This document shows, piece after piece, positions 1 to 6,521 of a DNA stretch of 8,753 bases. Position 1 is the first letter of the stretch. Each line of letters opens with the position of its first letter. The notes beneath the pieces are model-generated. The model saw nothing but the letters and a program-made list of their open reading frames with translations, had not been told where the DNA came from and ran no database searches. The DNA comes from Sulfuricurvum sp. IAE1. GTDB taxonomy: Bacteria; Campylobacterota; Campylobacteria; Campylobacterales; Sulfurimonadaceae. The stretch covers positions 1 through 8,753 of the forward strand of contig CAMBHX010000066.1 of NCBI GenBank assembly GCA_945867285.1, given 5' to 3'. Both the position numbers and the translations under genes were made by a program.

Positions 1-1342
1 AATCAAATTTTGTAATAAAAGTATTTGAGTTAAAACTCATGGTTCCTGTTTGACTCAGATCAATCCCGAAATCAGGTAATGATAATCCATCAATACTGGA
101 TGTGATTAATCGATTAATCTCTCGAGAGATAGAATTGATCGAATTGTCACCATTAAAAATACCGACCTTTCCGGCATCCACATCAGTGGTAGTCATGTCA
201 CTGAGTTGTGAAGTTAATGTATTATAACTTTGGACAAAAGTATTTAATTCATCACTAACTGCTTGAGTGTCTTGCGTGATAGAGATATTAGCGCTTCCGC
301 TGTCTTGAAGTAAGTTAAGCTTGACGCCAACAATTAAATCACTGATTTCATTCGTGCTGCGGGTTAGAGTAATACCGTTGTATTTGAATGATGCATCACG
401 GGCACCTTGGATTTCGTCCAAGGGATTATAGGTTGTATAGCTTGTTAATTTTGAATCTAATCCACCGCCATTGTCAGTCAAGGTGAGGGTTGAACTGGAG
501 CCTGCGATATTGGATTGTAAAACCAATTTATTATTACTATCGATTGAAGCGATAGTAGAGCCTACCGCTGTATTGATAGAGTCGCGCAAGTCTTCCAATG
601 TTGTTGCAGGATTATAGCTAAGAATATGACTATTAGATCCCATAGTAACAGTTAAATTTCCACTTCCCGATGCTATTTTATCGGTAGATGCACTGAAAGC
701 CTGTGACTCGATTTTTTTTGAAGAGGCATAGAGTGAATGGTTTAGTGTACCGCCTGAGGAATCGGTGATACTGATTGTTTGAGCTGCACCTGTTTGTGTT
801 GATGTCAAAATAAGTCGATAGTCATTAGTTCCTACTTGCAGTGTTGAGGCTTTTACACTAACACCTGCGATATTATTGATAGAATCTTTGAGCTCTTCCA
901 AAGTTGTCGTAGCCGTGTAGTTGATGTCATATGAAGCCGTACCAATGGAAAGCTTTGCGGTGCCTGCTCCTGTTGATATGGTATTGGAAGTAGCTGTAAA
1001 ACTTCCAGATTCTTTGACATTTTTGAGTGCCAATTGTGTATTTGCAATGGAAAAGGATTGTACAGCAACCCCTGTGTCTGCCGTTACCGCAACGGATGAG
1101 GTATTTCCTGATGTATTTCTTTTTTGATAAAGAGAATCATCGTTTAGTGCACTTGCGCTGGTTTTAAAATTGGTAAGAAGACTGCTAAGAAGACTTAACG
1201 CACTATCTTTTTGTTTTTGTAATGTTATTTTACTGTCAATAGGAGTAATAATATTTGCAACATCATTGGCTTTGAGTTTATCAATAATATCAGCAGTTAG
1301 AACTCCAGACCCAAGTCCCAGTGAATTAATGGTTCCAGCCAT
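1..1342 (-). CDS. fliD: Flagellar hook-associated protein 2 (filament cap), 5' part
   Basis: Translating the minus strand from the ATG at 1342 gives an uninterrupted 447-residue frame that runs off the left edge, so the C-terminus is missing. It opens MAGTINSLGLGSGV, the usual FliD N-terminus (start plus LGxGSG), followed by a heptad-like helix at about residues 15-70 that in the family packs as the coiled coil. Two flagellin hook-IN repeats follow: residues 145-194 (TTTLEELKDSIN) and 246-290 (ATTLEDLRDSIN). The FliD C-terminal domain begins around residue 300 (NPLDEIQGARDASFKYNGI). FliD is exported by the flagellar type III system and forms the pentameric cap under which flagellin folds. The start is supported by AAAAGGA at 1355-1349, 6 nt upstream, and by a sigma-28 promoter. 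The residues are low in cysteine and rich in Ser/Thr/Asn, as expected for an exported axial protein. It was not present in the supplied list of open frames because it is open at the window edge. Confidence 0.95.
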   Translation of the reverse strand, partial: MAGTINSLGLGSGVLTADIIDKLKANDVANIITPIDSKITLQKQKDSALSLLSSLLTNFKTSASALNDDSLYQKRNTSGNTSSVAVTADTGVAVQSFSIANTQLALKNVKESGSFTATSNTISTGAGTAKLSIGTASYDINYTATTTLEELKDSINNIAGVSVKASTLQVGTNDYRLILTSTQTGAAQTISITDSSGGTLNHSLYASSKKIESQAFSASTDKIASGSGNLTVTMGSNSHILSYNPATTLEDLRDSINTAVGSTIASIDSNNKLVLQSNIAGSSSTLTLTDNGGGLDSKLTSYTTYNPLDEIQGARDASFKYNGITLTRSTNEISDLIVGVKLNLLQDSGSANISITQDTQAVSDELNTFVQSYNTLTSQLSDMTTTDVDAGKVGIFNGDNSINSISREINRLITSSIDGLSLPDFGIDLSQTGTMSFNSNTFITKFD

Positions 1343-1372
1343 AGCAAATCCTTTTGCACTTTATTGTATATA

Positions 1373-1399
1373 ACATCGACCAAAGTGGCAAAATGTTTA
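1373..1399 (-). promoter_or_regulatory. Candidate sigma-28 (FliA) promoter of fliD
   Basis: Read on the minus strand, TAAACATT is followed by exactly 11 bases and then GTCGATGT. The sigma-28 consensus is TAAAGTTT-N11-GCCGATAA, so the TAAA and CGAT cores and the spacing all match. The predicted transcript would start near 1365, leaving a leader of about 25 nt before the fliD ATG at 1342. In Campylobacterota late flagellar genes are commonly read by sigma-28 (family knowledge). A weaker sigma-70-like TACAAT overlaps just downstream and could be used instead. Confidence 0.6.
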
Positions 1400-1487
1400 G
1401 TAATATAGGCCAAGCAAAAACAGTTCCGATTTTAAAAACAAAAGTTTTTGCAGCTTTAGGGGGACGCAAGGGAGATTTGTCTTTGCT

Positions 1488-1511
1488 AAAAAAGCGGATA
1501 TATTCGCTTTT
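1488..1511 (-). terminator. Weak hairpin plus T-run, possible terminator
   Basis: AAAAGCG at 1490-1496 pairs with CGCTTTT at 1505-1511 around an 8-base AT-rich loop. On the minus strand the stem runs into six T's (1493-1488), the layout of a weak intrinsic terminator. It could stop minus-strand readthrough from the 75-residue gene, which would otherwise cross the SRP RNA antisense and enter fliD. The stem has only three G-C pairs, so the call is tentative. The rest of 1400-1545 shows no credible gene. Confidence 0.3.
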
Positions 1512-1545
1512 GTGTGTAAGATAATTTTTTTTAAGATTAGATTGA

Positions 1546-1551
1546 TATAAT
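1546..1551 (+). promoter_or_regulatory. -10 box of the SRP RNA gene
   Basis: A perfect TATAAT lies 6 nt before the predicted 5' end of the SRP RNA. Upstream there is a run of T's (1524-1532) but no TTGACA-like -35 box. Promoters of Campylobacterota typically lack a conserved -35 box and have T-rich upstream DNA (established for Campylobacter and Helicobacter). Confidence 0.65.
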
Positions 1552-1556
1552 TTCAG

Positions 1557-1658
1557 CTCTCTTCTAGACCTGTGCAAGGATGCTTTTGGACAGCGTGTCA
1601 GGGTAGGAATACAGCAGCACACCCAAAAGTGTTTTGTGCCGCAGGTATCTGGGGGAGT
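1557..1658 (+). ncRNA. ffs: Small signal recognition particle RNA (4.5S-type SRP RNA)
   Basis: The RNA pairs with Ffh to form the signal recognition particle, which brings inner-membrane proteins to FtsY and SecYEG. The tip carries the diagnostic SRP domain IV: TCAGG (1598-1602) opposite AGCAG (1613-1617), then stem GTA/TAC closed by a GGAA tetraloop (1606-1609). Below it GTG (1595-1597) pairs with CAC (1618-1620), and CTTTTGG (1583-1589) pairs with CCAAAAG (1623-1629). Further down CCTG (1569-1572) pairs with CAGG (1642-1645), and CTCTTCTAGA (1559-1568) pairs with TCTGGGGGAG (1648-1657) with several G-U pairs. The result is one long rod of about 100 nt without an Alu domain, the short form found in Gram-negatives. 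A TATAAT box precedes it. The 3' end is not precise; no strong terminator follows. Confidence 0.9.
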
Positions 1659-1740
1659 CTCTTCGATACTACTTTTAGATCATCATAAGTTTTCAATACA
1701 TTCCCGATAATACATCTGATTGATAACATTAAAATACTAC

Positions 1741-1968
1741 TTAATCTTTTCTGTACGTTCCAGCTTTGCATCCTGTAGAGGATGAGGGTGGATTGTCTCG
1801 TAAATAACATAAATCTTCATAGGTTTGTTTGAGTACTTTGCTCTCACGTAATAATGGTAACATTTTTGCATCTTTTTCACTCAGAGAGAGAGAATTGTTG
1901 TATAGCAGTGTTTTTACTTCGGCATCAACAGCGTGCAGTGCTGCTTCGATGTGGGTAAGTGAAATCAT
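1741..1968 (-). CDS. Small protein of unknown function (75 aa)
   Basis: I do not recognise this protein. It is 75 residues long and soluble-looking, with no membrane segment or signal peptide. The N-terminal two thirds (MISLTHIEAALHAVDAEVKTLL through KVLKQTYEDLCYL) should form two or three amphipathic helices; the last 20 residues are polar and probably disordered (PPSSSTG, ending RKD). It has two cysteines. The start at 1968 is chosen because AAAGAGG sits at 1980-1974, 5 nt upstream, and because an extended -10 box lies at 1995-1987. A longer in-frame start at 2004 would place that promoter inside the gene. The gene is transcribed alone, convergent with the SRP RNA and divergent from the sulP gene. 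Having both a promoter and a ribosome binding site makes it likely to be real. Confidence 0.6.
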   Translation of the reverse strand: MISLTHIEAALHAVDAEVKTLLYNNSLSLSEKDAKMLPLLRESKVLKQTYEDLCYLRDNPPSSSTGCKAGTYRKD

Positions 1969-1986
1969 AATAGCCTCTTTTTGGGG

Positions 1987-1995
1987 ATTATAGCA
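1987..1995 (-). promoter_or_regulatory. Extended -10 promoter of the 75-residue gene
   Basis: The minus strand reads TGCTATAAT, an extended -10 box (TGnTATAAT) with no mismatch. Transcription would begin near 1980, so the leader is very short and almost entirely ribosome binding site. No good -35 box is present. A 6-bp inverted repeat (CATTTA/TAAATG, 2014-2030) lies about 20 bp upstream and might be chance. Confidence 0.65.
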
Positions 1996-2163
1996 AAAAT
2001 TCATACACTACTTCATTTATCTTATAAATGGTAACCAATATAGAATGTCCAAGAGTATTACGGTGAGTTTTAGTGGCTTTTTGGCTGTTTTGAAGTAACA
2101 TTCCAAAACGAAAGAGTGTCAAGATACTTCCTGTTGACCCGCTCATTTTAACATGGAGACTTT

Positions 2164-3657
2164 ATGCTGATTTTATCCCCAAAACAAGAGTGGTTTGGCA
2201 ATATTCGTGGCGATATTCTCGCTGGAATCGTTGTTGCGCTGGCGCTTATTCCTGAGGCCATTGCCTTTTCAATCATTGCTGGAGTGGATCCCAAAGTCGG
2301 ATTGTATGCGTCGTTTTGTATTGCCACCGTGATTGCATTTGTGGGTGGTCGTTCAGGGATGATTTCCGCTGCTACTGGAGCGATGGCATTACTGATGGTG
2401 ACATTAGTTAAAGAGCATGGATTAGAGTATTTGATGGCGGCTACTCTTTTAACAGGAGTGTTGCAAATAGGGGCAGGGTACTTGAAGCTGGGCGTTTTAA
2501 TGAGCTTTGTCTCCCGCACAGTTGTGATCGGATTTGTCAATGCCTTGGCGATTTTGATTTTTATGGCGCAACTGCCTGAACTCACCAACGTCACATGGCA
2601 CGTCTATGCGCTAACAGCTGCAGGACTTGGGATAATTTATCTCTTCCCGTATATTCCTACTCTTGGTAAACTTATTCCCTCTCCTCTTGTCACGATTGTT
2701 GTCCTCACCATTGTTGTTGTGACTGTGGGAATTGATGTTCGTACAGTGGGTGATATGGGACAGCTTCCCGATACGCTTCCGATTTTCTTATGGCCGGATG
2801 TCCCTTTGAGTCTTGATACGTTGGCAATCATTTTCCCTTACTCTGCGGCATTGGCTGCAGTAGGGTTACTGGAATCGTTTATGACGGCGACAATCATCGA
2901 TGATATGACCGATACCGACAGTGACAAAAACCGTGAAGCCAAAGGGCAGGGAATCGCCAATATCGCCAGTGGATGTATGGGAGGGATGGCAGGGTGTGCG
3001 ATGATCGGTCAATCAGTCATCAATATCAAATCAGGCGGTCGTGGTCGTCTCTCGACCCTCCTAGCAGGGGTTTTACTGCTGATTATGGTGGTATTTATGT
3101 CCGATTTGATCAAAGAAATCCCTATGGCAGCATTGGTGGCAGTGATGATTATGGTCTCCATCGGGACATTCAACTGGGCATCGATCAAGGGTCTTAAAAC
3201 TTTGCCGATCTCAACCAATATCGTAATGCTTTCAACGGTTTTTGTAGTCGTAGGGACTCATAACCTTGCATTGGGTGTATTTACTGGTGTCCTTTTGGCT
3301 TCATTGTTTTTTGCCAATAAAATCAGCCATCTCATGTATTGGGAAAAATCATATGAAGAGACGAGCAGTACTCGTGTCTATAAATTTATCGGGCAAATAT
3401 TCTTTAATTCCGCTGACCGTTTTGCGGATGCATTTGATTACAAAGAAGAGGTTAAAAACGTTATCATTGATGTAAGTCGTGCACACTTTTGGGATATATC
3501 CGCCGTCTATGCACTTGATAAAGCGGTGATAAAACTACGTAAAATGGGTAAAGAGGTTGAAGTAATCGGGAAAAATCGCGCAAGTCAAACGATTATCGAT
3601 CGCTTTGGTATCCACGATAAGCCCGCTGAGATTAACAAAATGATGGGGGGATATTAG
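2164..3657 (+). CDS. SulP/SLC26-family inorganic anion transporter with STAS domain
   Basis: A 497-residue inner-membrane protein. The SulP signature is near the N-terminus: GDILAGIVVALALIPEAIAF (residues 16-35) followed by AGVDPKVGLYASF. About 12-14 hydrophobic segments fill residues 15-390, arranged in the family as two inverted 7-segment repeats. Residues 403-494 form a cytoplasmic STAS domain; WDISAV (443-448) matches the conserved Asp-x-Ser of SpoIIAA-like STAS domains, with Ser446 at the position phosphorylated in anti-sigma antagonists. Family members move sulfate, bicarbonate, dicarboxylates or chloride, often with Na+ or H+; the substrate here is not determinable. The start is supported by GGAGA at 2155-2159, 5 nt before ATG. 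It is followed 39 bp later by an antiporter gene on the same strand, with no terminator seen between them. Full length for the family. Confidence 0.92.
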   Translation: MLILSPKQEWFGNIRGDILAGIVVALALIPEAIAFSIIAGVDPKVGLYASFCIATVIAFVGGRSGMISAATGAMALLMVTLVKEHGLEYLMAATLLTGVLQIGAGYLKLGVLMSFVSRTVVIGFVNALAILIFMAQLPELTNVTWHVYALTAAGLGIIYLFPYIPTLGKLIPSPLVTIVVLTIVVVTVGIDVRTVGDMGQLPDTLPIFLWPDVPLSLDTLAIIFPYSAALAAVGLLESFMTATIIDDMTDTDSDKNREAKGQGIANIASGCMGGMAGCAMIGQSVINIKSGGRGRLSTLLAGVLLLIMVVFMSDLIKEIPMAALVAVMIMVSIGTFNWASIKGLKTLPISTNIVMLSTVFVVVGTHNLALGVFTGVLLASLFFANKISHLMYWEKSYEETSSTRVYKFIGQIFFNSADRFADAFDYKEEVKNVIIDVSRAHFWDISAVYALDKAVIKLRKMGKEVEVIGKNRASQTIIDRFGIHDKPAEINKMMGGY

Positions 3658-3664
3658 TTTTTTT

Positions 3665-3696
3665 AAGCTAAAATTTCCCTCAAAAGAGGAGAGCTT
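3665..3696 (+). promoter_or_regulatory. Ribosome binding site of the antiporter gene within a possible hairpin
   Basis: The strong site AGAGGAGAG (3685-3693) precedes a GTG start at 3697. GAGG (3686-3689) can pair with CCTC (3678-3681) across an AAAA loop, and AGCTT (3692-3696) with AAGCT (3665-3669), so the site could be partly hidden in structure. Ribosomes ending SulP at 3657 might open it, coupling translation of the two genes. The ribosome binding site is clear; the hairpin role is inference. Confidence 0.45.
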
Positions 3697-5289
3697 GTGC
3701 TAGCTATTATTGTAACGACTCTACTTGCTTCGCTTATAATCAATATTATTATTAAAAAAATCCAGCTCCCTACCATCATCGGGTATATACTCACGGGTAC
3801 GGCAATCGCCTATGGATTCAATTTGCACGATGTGGTTAGTAATCACGATCTCAAAGAGATTGCTGAGTTTGGTGTTGTCTTTTTGATGTTTACCATTGGT
3901 CTGGAGTTTTCACTAGCTCACCTGAAGAGGATGCGAAATGAAGTATTTGTCGCTGGAACACTTCAGATTGTTATTACCACCATCATTGTTTATTTGATTG
4001 GTTATTATCTCTTTAAACTTGATCAAAATTCCTCTTTTATTATTTCGTTAGTTATTGCCCTCTCGTCAACAGCAATAGTCCTAAAGCTCCTCAATGAAAA
4101 TGGTGAAATCAATCGCCGTCACGGTCAGCGGTCACTGGGAATTTTGATTATGCAAGATATTGCTGTTATCCCCATACTCTTAATCATTGGATTTATGAGT
4201 AGTAAAAATGGAAATATTTCGACGGTTTTGATCGAAATGGCATGGAGTGCAGCCATACTTCTCTCCATTTTATGGGTCTTTGGTAAATACCTTCTTGAAC
4301 CATTTTTTACCCAGATAATCAAAACAAATTCAGACGAGTTATTTGTTGGAAGCGTTTTATTCTTGGCTATAGGCGCTTCATATGTTGCTCATTATTTTGG
4401 ATTTTCCTATTCATTGGGTGCATTTATCGCAGGAATGCTGATTGCAGAAACCAAGTATAAGTATCAAGCAGAAGCCGATTTGATACCATTTCGAGATTTG
4501 TTACTTGGGATATTTTTTATCACTGTCGGGATGCAAATTGATGTGGTTTCGTTGGTGTCACAGTTCCATATCGTTTTACTTTTACTTATAGGGGTGATGG
4601 GTTTAAAATTCGCTATTATTTTTTCGATTTTAAAGTTCAATGAAAGTAAGAGGGTCAGCCTAAAAACAGCTTTGAGTCTATTGCAGATCGGAGAATTTTC
4701 ATTGGCGATTTTAGAGCTTGCTCGTTCTAGTGATTTGATTGCAAAACCTTATTCACAGGTGATGATTGCAACAATCGTGTTATCGATGATTGCGACACCT
4801 ATTATTTTGAAGCATCTCACACAACTAACTGATCTATTTACTAAAAATGAAGAGATGGAAGCCGAAAACAGTATCGACTCTGATGAGATGCATGGTCATA
4901 CAATTATATTGGGATTTGGCGAATTTGGGCGTAATGTTGCTAGGCTTTTAAAAGATAGAGGTGAGTTTTATTTGGCAATTGAAAATAATCTCAACACATT
5001 TCATGCGATTGAACGCATGGGAGAACCAGCACTGTTTGGTAATGCAATGAAAAAAGAAGTACTTAAAAAAGCCAATATTCACTATGCCAAATACGTTATT
5101 ATCGCAATCGATAACTCCTCAAAGCTCTATCATGTTTGTCAGGTAGTACAGCAGTTTGTTCATAGTTCTAAAATCATTGTAAAAGTCCATTCAGTCCATG
5201 AAAAAAATATTATTGCTGAGCTTGGGATTACCAACATCATGGTTGAAAATGAGATTATGAGTGACCAGGTGTTGGGTTTGATTCGATAG
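3697..5289 (+). CDS. Kef-like CPA2 monovalent cation/proton antiporter with TrkA-N domain
   Basis: A 530-residue protein with a CPA2 (Na+/H+ exchanger fold) membrane domain at residues 1-375, about 12 segments, and a cytoplasmic RCK/TrkA-N domain at 400-518. Recognisable motifs are EFGVVFLMFTIGLEFS (57-72), ALSSTAIVLKLL (121-132), HGQRSLGILIMQDIAVIP (142-159) and SLGAFIAGMLIAETKY (239-254). The ion-site pair is Gln153-Asp154, as in KefB/KefC (QD), rather than the Asp-Asp of electrogenic Na+/H+ exchangers. The RCK domain shows the nucleotide-binding GFGEFG (406-411) and an acidic residue after strand 2 (Glu429). There is no TrkA-C domain, so it is shorter than the roughly 600-residue E. coli Kef proteins. 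It probably exchanges K+ or Na+ for H+ under nucleotide control. The GTG start is fixed by AGAGGAGAG 4-12 nt upstream. It probably forms an operon with the SulP gene. It ends 2 bp from the convergent arsC stop. Confidence 0.9.
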   Translation: MLAIIVTTLLASLIINIIIKKIQLPTIIGYILTGTAIAYGFNLHDVVSNHDLKEIAEFGVVFLMFTIGLEFSLAHLKRMRNEVFVAGTLQIVITTIIVYLIGYYLFKLDQNSSFIISLVIALSSTAIVLKLLNENGEINRRHGQRSLGILIMQDIAVIPILLIIGFMSSKNGNISTVLIEMAWSAAILLSILWVFGKYLLEPFFTQIIKTNSDELFVGSVLFLAIGASYVAHYFGFSYSLGAFIAGMLIAETKYKYQAEADLIPFRDLLLGIFFITVGMQIDVVSLVSQFHIVLLLLIGVMGLKFAIIFSILKFNESKRVSLKTALSLLQIGEFSLAILELARSSDLIAKPYSQVMIATIVLSMIATPIILKHLTQLTDLFTKNEEMEAENSIDSDEMHGHTIILGFGEFGRNVARLLKDRGEFYLAIENNLNTFHAIERMGEPALFGNAMKKEVLKKANIHYAKYVIIAIDNSSKLYHVCQVVQQFVHSSKIIVKVHSVHEKNIIAELGITNIMVENEIMSDQVLGLIR

Positions 5290-5291
5290 TT

Positions 5292-5696
5292 TTAGTCACA
5301 CAACTCGGATTGGATGATTGGTAAAAGTGTCTCTTCGATCAGATCGAGTGTTTTTGCGTACTCTTCGACTTCTTTTCCGCTGGGGTCTTCGAATGCGATA
5401 TGGATTGTTTTAACCGCTCTTGGGAACATTGGACACGTCTCGTGAGCATGATCACAGACGGTCACGACGAGATCGAAAGGAGTATCAATAACGGTATCGA
5501 TCACTTTGGAGTGATACTCCTCTCTCCAGTACCCTTTTTCTTCTAAAAGAGCCTGTGCATTTGGGTTGACTTTTCCGCTTGCTTTGACGCCGGAGCTTTG
5601 GGCAAATACACACTCTCCCGTTTTGGCATTGATAAGGGCTTCTGCCATGATAGAACGGCAACTGTTCCCTGTACAGAGGATAAGAACATTCTTCAT
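5292..5696 (-). CDS. arsC: Arsenate reductase, low-molecular-weight phosphatase (thioredoxin-linked) type
   Basis: A 134-residue cytoplasmic enzyme that reduces arsenate to arsenite. The phosphatase-like anion loop is CTGNSCRS (residues 8-15), with nucleophile Cys8 and Arg14. The two further redox cysteines are Cys81 and Cys88 in VTVCDHAHETCPMFP, matching the Cys10/Cys82/Cys89 triad of plasmid pI258 ArsC, which passes a disulfide along to thioredoxin. Asp104 in FEDPSG is the likely general acid. Length matches the family (about 130-140). This is unrelated to the glutaredoxin-linked E. coli plasmid ArsC. It is the last gene of the ars operon; its ATG overlaps the arsR stop as ATGA (5696-5693), and AGGAG lies about 10 nt upstream within arsR. 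It converges on the antiporter gene with a 2-bp gap and no room for a separate terminator. Confidence 0.95.
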   Translation of the reverse strand: MKNVLILCTGNSCRSIMAEALINAKTGECVFAQSSGVKASGKVNPNAQALLEEKGYWREEYHSKVIDTVIDTPFDLVVTVCDHAHETCPMFPRAVKTIHIAFEDPSGKEVEEYAKTLDLIEETLLPIIQSELCD

Positions 5697-6016
5697 AATT
5701 TACATTCTCCTGTTTGTGATATTTTACTAAGTGGAGGAAGTTCAATTCCCAGACAACGGATTTCAGCCAATGCAACGCTACGGAATTCATCCAGTGGAGT
5801 ACGTATGGAATAATATGCCCACGTCCCACATCGATCGACCCGTAAAAATCCTCCCTCTTTGAGGATTTTGAGATGACGTGAGAGGCGTGATTGGATCATC
5901 CCAAAACTCTCTTGGAGATCACAGACACACAGTGCTCCATGGGTGTCCAAAAAGAGAAGCAGTTTGATCCGAGTTTCATCATTGAGTGCTGATATGGTCT
6001 CTAAAAATAGTGTCAT
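5693..6016 (-). CDS. arsR: ArsR-family arsenite-responsive repressor
   Basis: A 107-residue winged-helix repressor. It starts MTLFLETISALNDETRIKLLLFL, typical of the family. ALCVCDLQ (residues 28-35) is the arsenite-binding box at the start of the DNA-reading helices, with Cys30 and Cys32; the third cysteine found at ELCVCDLC in the E. coli R773 type is absent (Glu36, Ser37 follow). Cys63, Cys88 or Cys105 might supply a third ligand. The recognition helix is around SRLSRHLKILKEGGF (43-57), followed by the wing at RVDRCGTWAYYSI. It should dissociate from the operator at 6537-6570 when As(III) binds. It lies 3 bp after arsI and overlaps arsC by 4 bp. No good ribosome binding site precedes the ATG, so translation is probably coupled to arsI. 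Confidence 0.94.
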   Translation of the reverse strand: MTLFLETISALNDETRIKLLLFLDTHGALCVCDLQESFGMIQSRLSRHLKILKEGGFLRVDRCGTWAYYSIRTPLDEFRSVALAEIRCLGIELPPLSKISQTGECKL

Positions 6017-6019
6017 GAT

Positions 6020-6478
6020 TTAGCTACAGCTTGTGCTGACTGACCATTTTCCATTGTCACTAAACGTTGGCTGACAGCACCCAGTGCCACCCGTAAAGCT
6101 ATCACCACCAAATACCTCGATTTGTTCCATTGTGTGGTAGTTTTCCCAAATGATGTTTTGTGGATCTTGCACCCAGTATTTTTTGCTGGAGGCATAACAA
6201 CATTGCGCCTCTTCTTGTTTTTCACCCATGACGTTGCCTGCCATAAGACGTTGTTCAATTGCTTCAAGCGCTTCGTCACTATCTACTTGGATTCCAAGAT
6301 GATTAAGACCGATTTTGTCACGACCGCTGGATATAGCAAAATTGATGTAGGGATCATCGAGGAGCCATTGGATGTAATCCTCTTTGACTTTGGTTGGTTC
6401 GCTACCGAACAGTGTGGTATAAAACTGACGGTTTTTTTCGAGGTCTTGTACGCTGATATGTAAATGTAAACGTTTCAT
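6020..6478 (-). CDS. arsI: ArsI/CadI-family vicinal oxygen chelate metalloenzyme (putative C-As lyase)
   Basis: A 152-residue single vicinal-oxygen-chelate (glyoxalase-fold) protein. Family ArsI enzymes use Fe(II) and O2 to split the carbon-arsenic bond of methylarsenite, giving arsenite; close relatives called CadI are induced by cadmium. Likely metal ligands are His5 (Gln at this position in some homologues), His60 in NHLGIQ and Glu112 in IIWENYHT. The paired cysteines Cys93-Cys94 in AQCCYASS match the thiol pair that binds As(III) in ArsI, and a second pair Cys134-Cys135 lies in the tail, which ends in STSCS. The start at 6478 is chosen over a longer frame from 6550 because AAGGAA lies about 7 nt upstream (6489-6484) and because the promoter and operator occupy the extra stretch. 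First gene of the operon, 3 bp before arsR. The C-As lyase role is an inference; cadmium or other metal handling is the alternative. Confidence 0.85.
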   Translation of the reverse strand: MKRLHLHISVQDLEKNRQFYTTLFGSEPTKVKEDYIQWLLDDPYINFAISSGRDKIGLNHLGIQVDSDEALEAIEQRLMAGNVMGEKQEEAQCCYASSKKYWVQDPQNIIWENYHTMEQIEVFGGDSFTGGTGCCQPTFSDNGKWSVSTSCS

Positions 6479-6521
6479 ACTGGTTCCTTTTAATAAGATG
6501 TTTAGAGGTTGTTTTGATGAT

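Noticed and set aside
1326..1622. 98-codon minus-strand open frame upstream of fliD
   Set aside because: It runs antisense through the SRP RNA, contains its promoter and overlaps the fliD start; it has no ribosome binding site and no recognisable protein features.
1666..1742. Direct repeat ATACTACTT (1666-1674 and 1734-1742)
   Set aside because: Nine bases in AT-rich DNA, two copies only, with no mobile-element features between them; likely chance.
1969..2004. 12-residue N-terminal extension of the 75-residue protein from an ATG at 2004
   Set aside because: The extended -10 promoter lies inside this extension and the ATG at 1968 has the ribosome binding site.
2014..2030. Inverted repeat CATTTA/TAAATG upstream of the 75-residue gene
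   Set aside because: Only 6 bp of A/T-rich pairing; possible operator but indistinguishable from chance here.
2148..2594. 148-codon minus-strand open frame within the SulP gene
   Set aside because: It is antisense to the well-supported SulP signature region, has low-complexity composition rich in Ala, Ile, Thr and Pro, and lacks a ribosome binding site; an artefact of codon use on the other strand.
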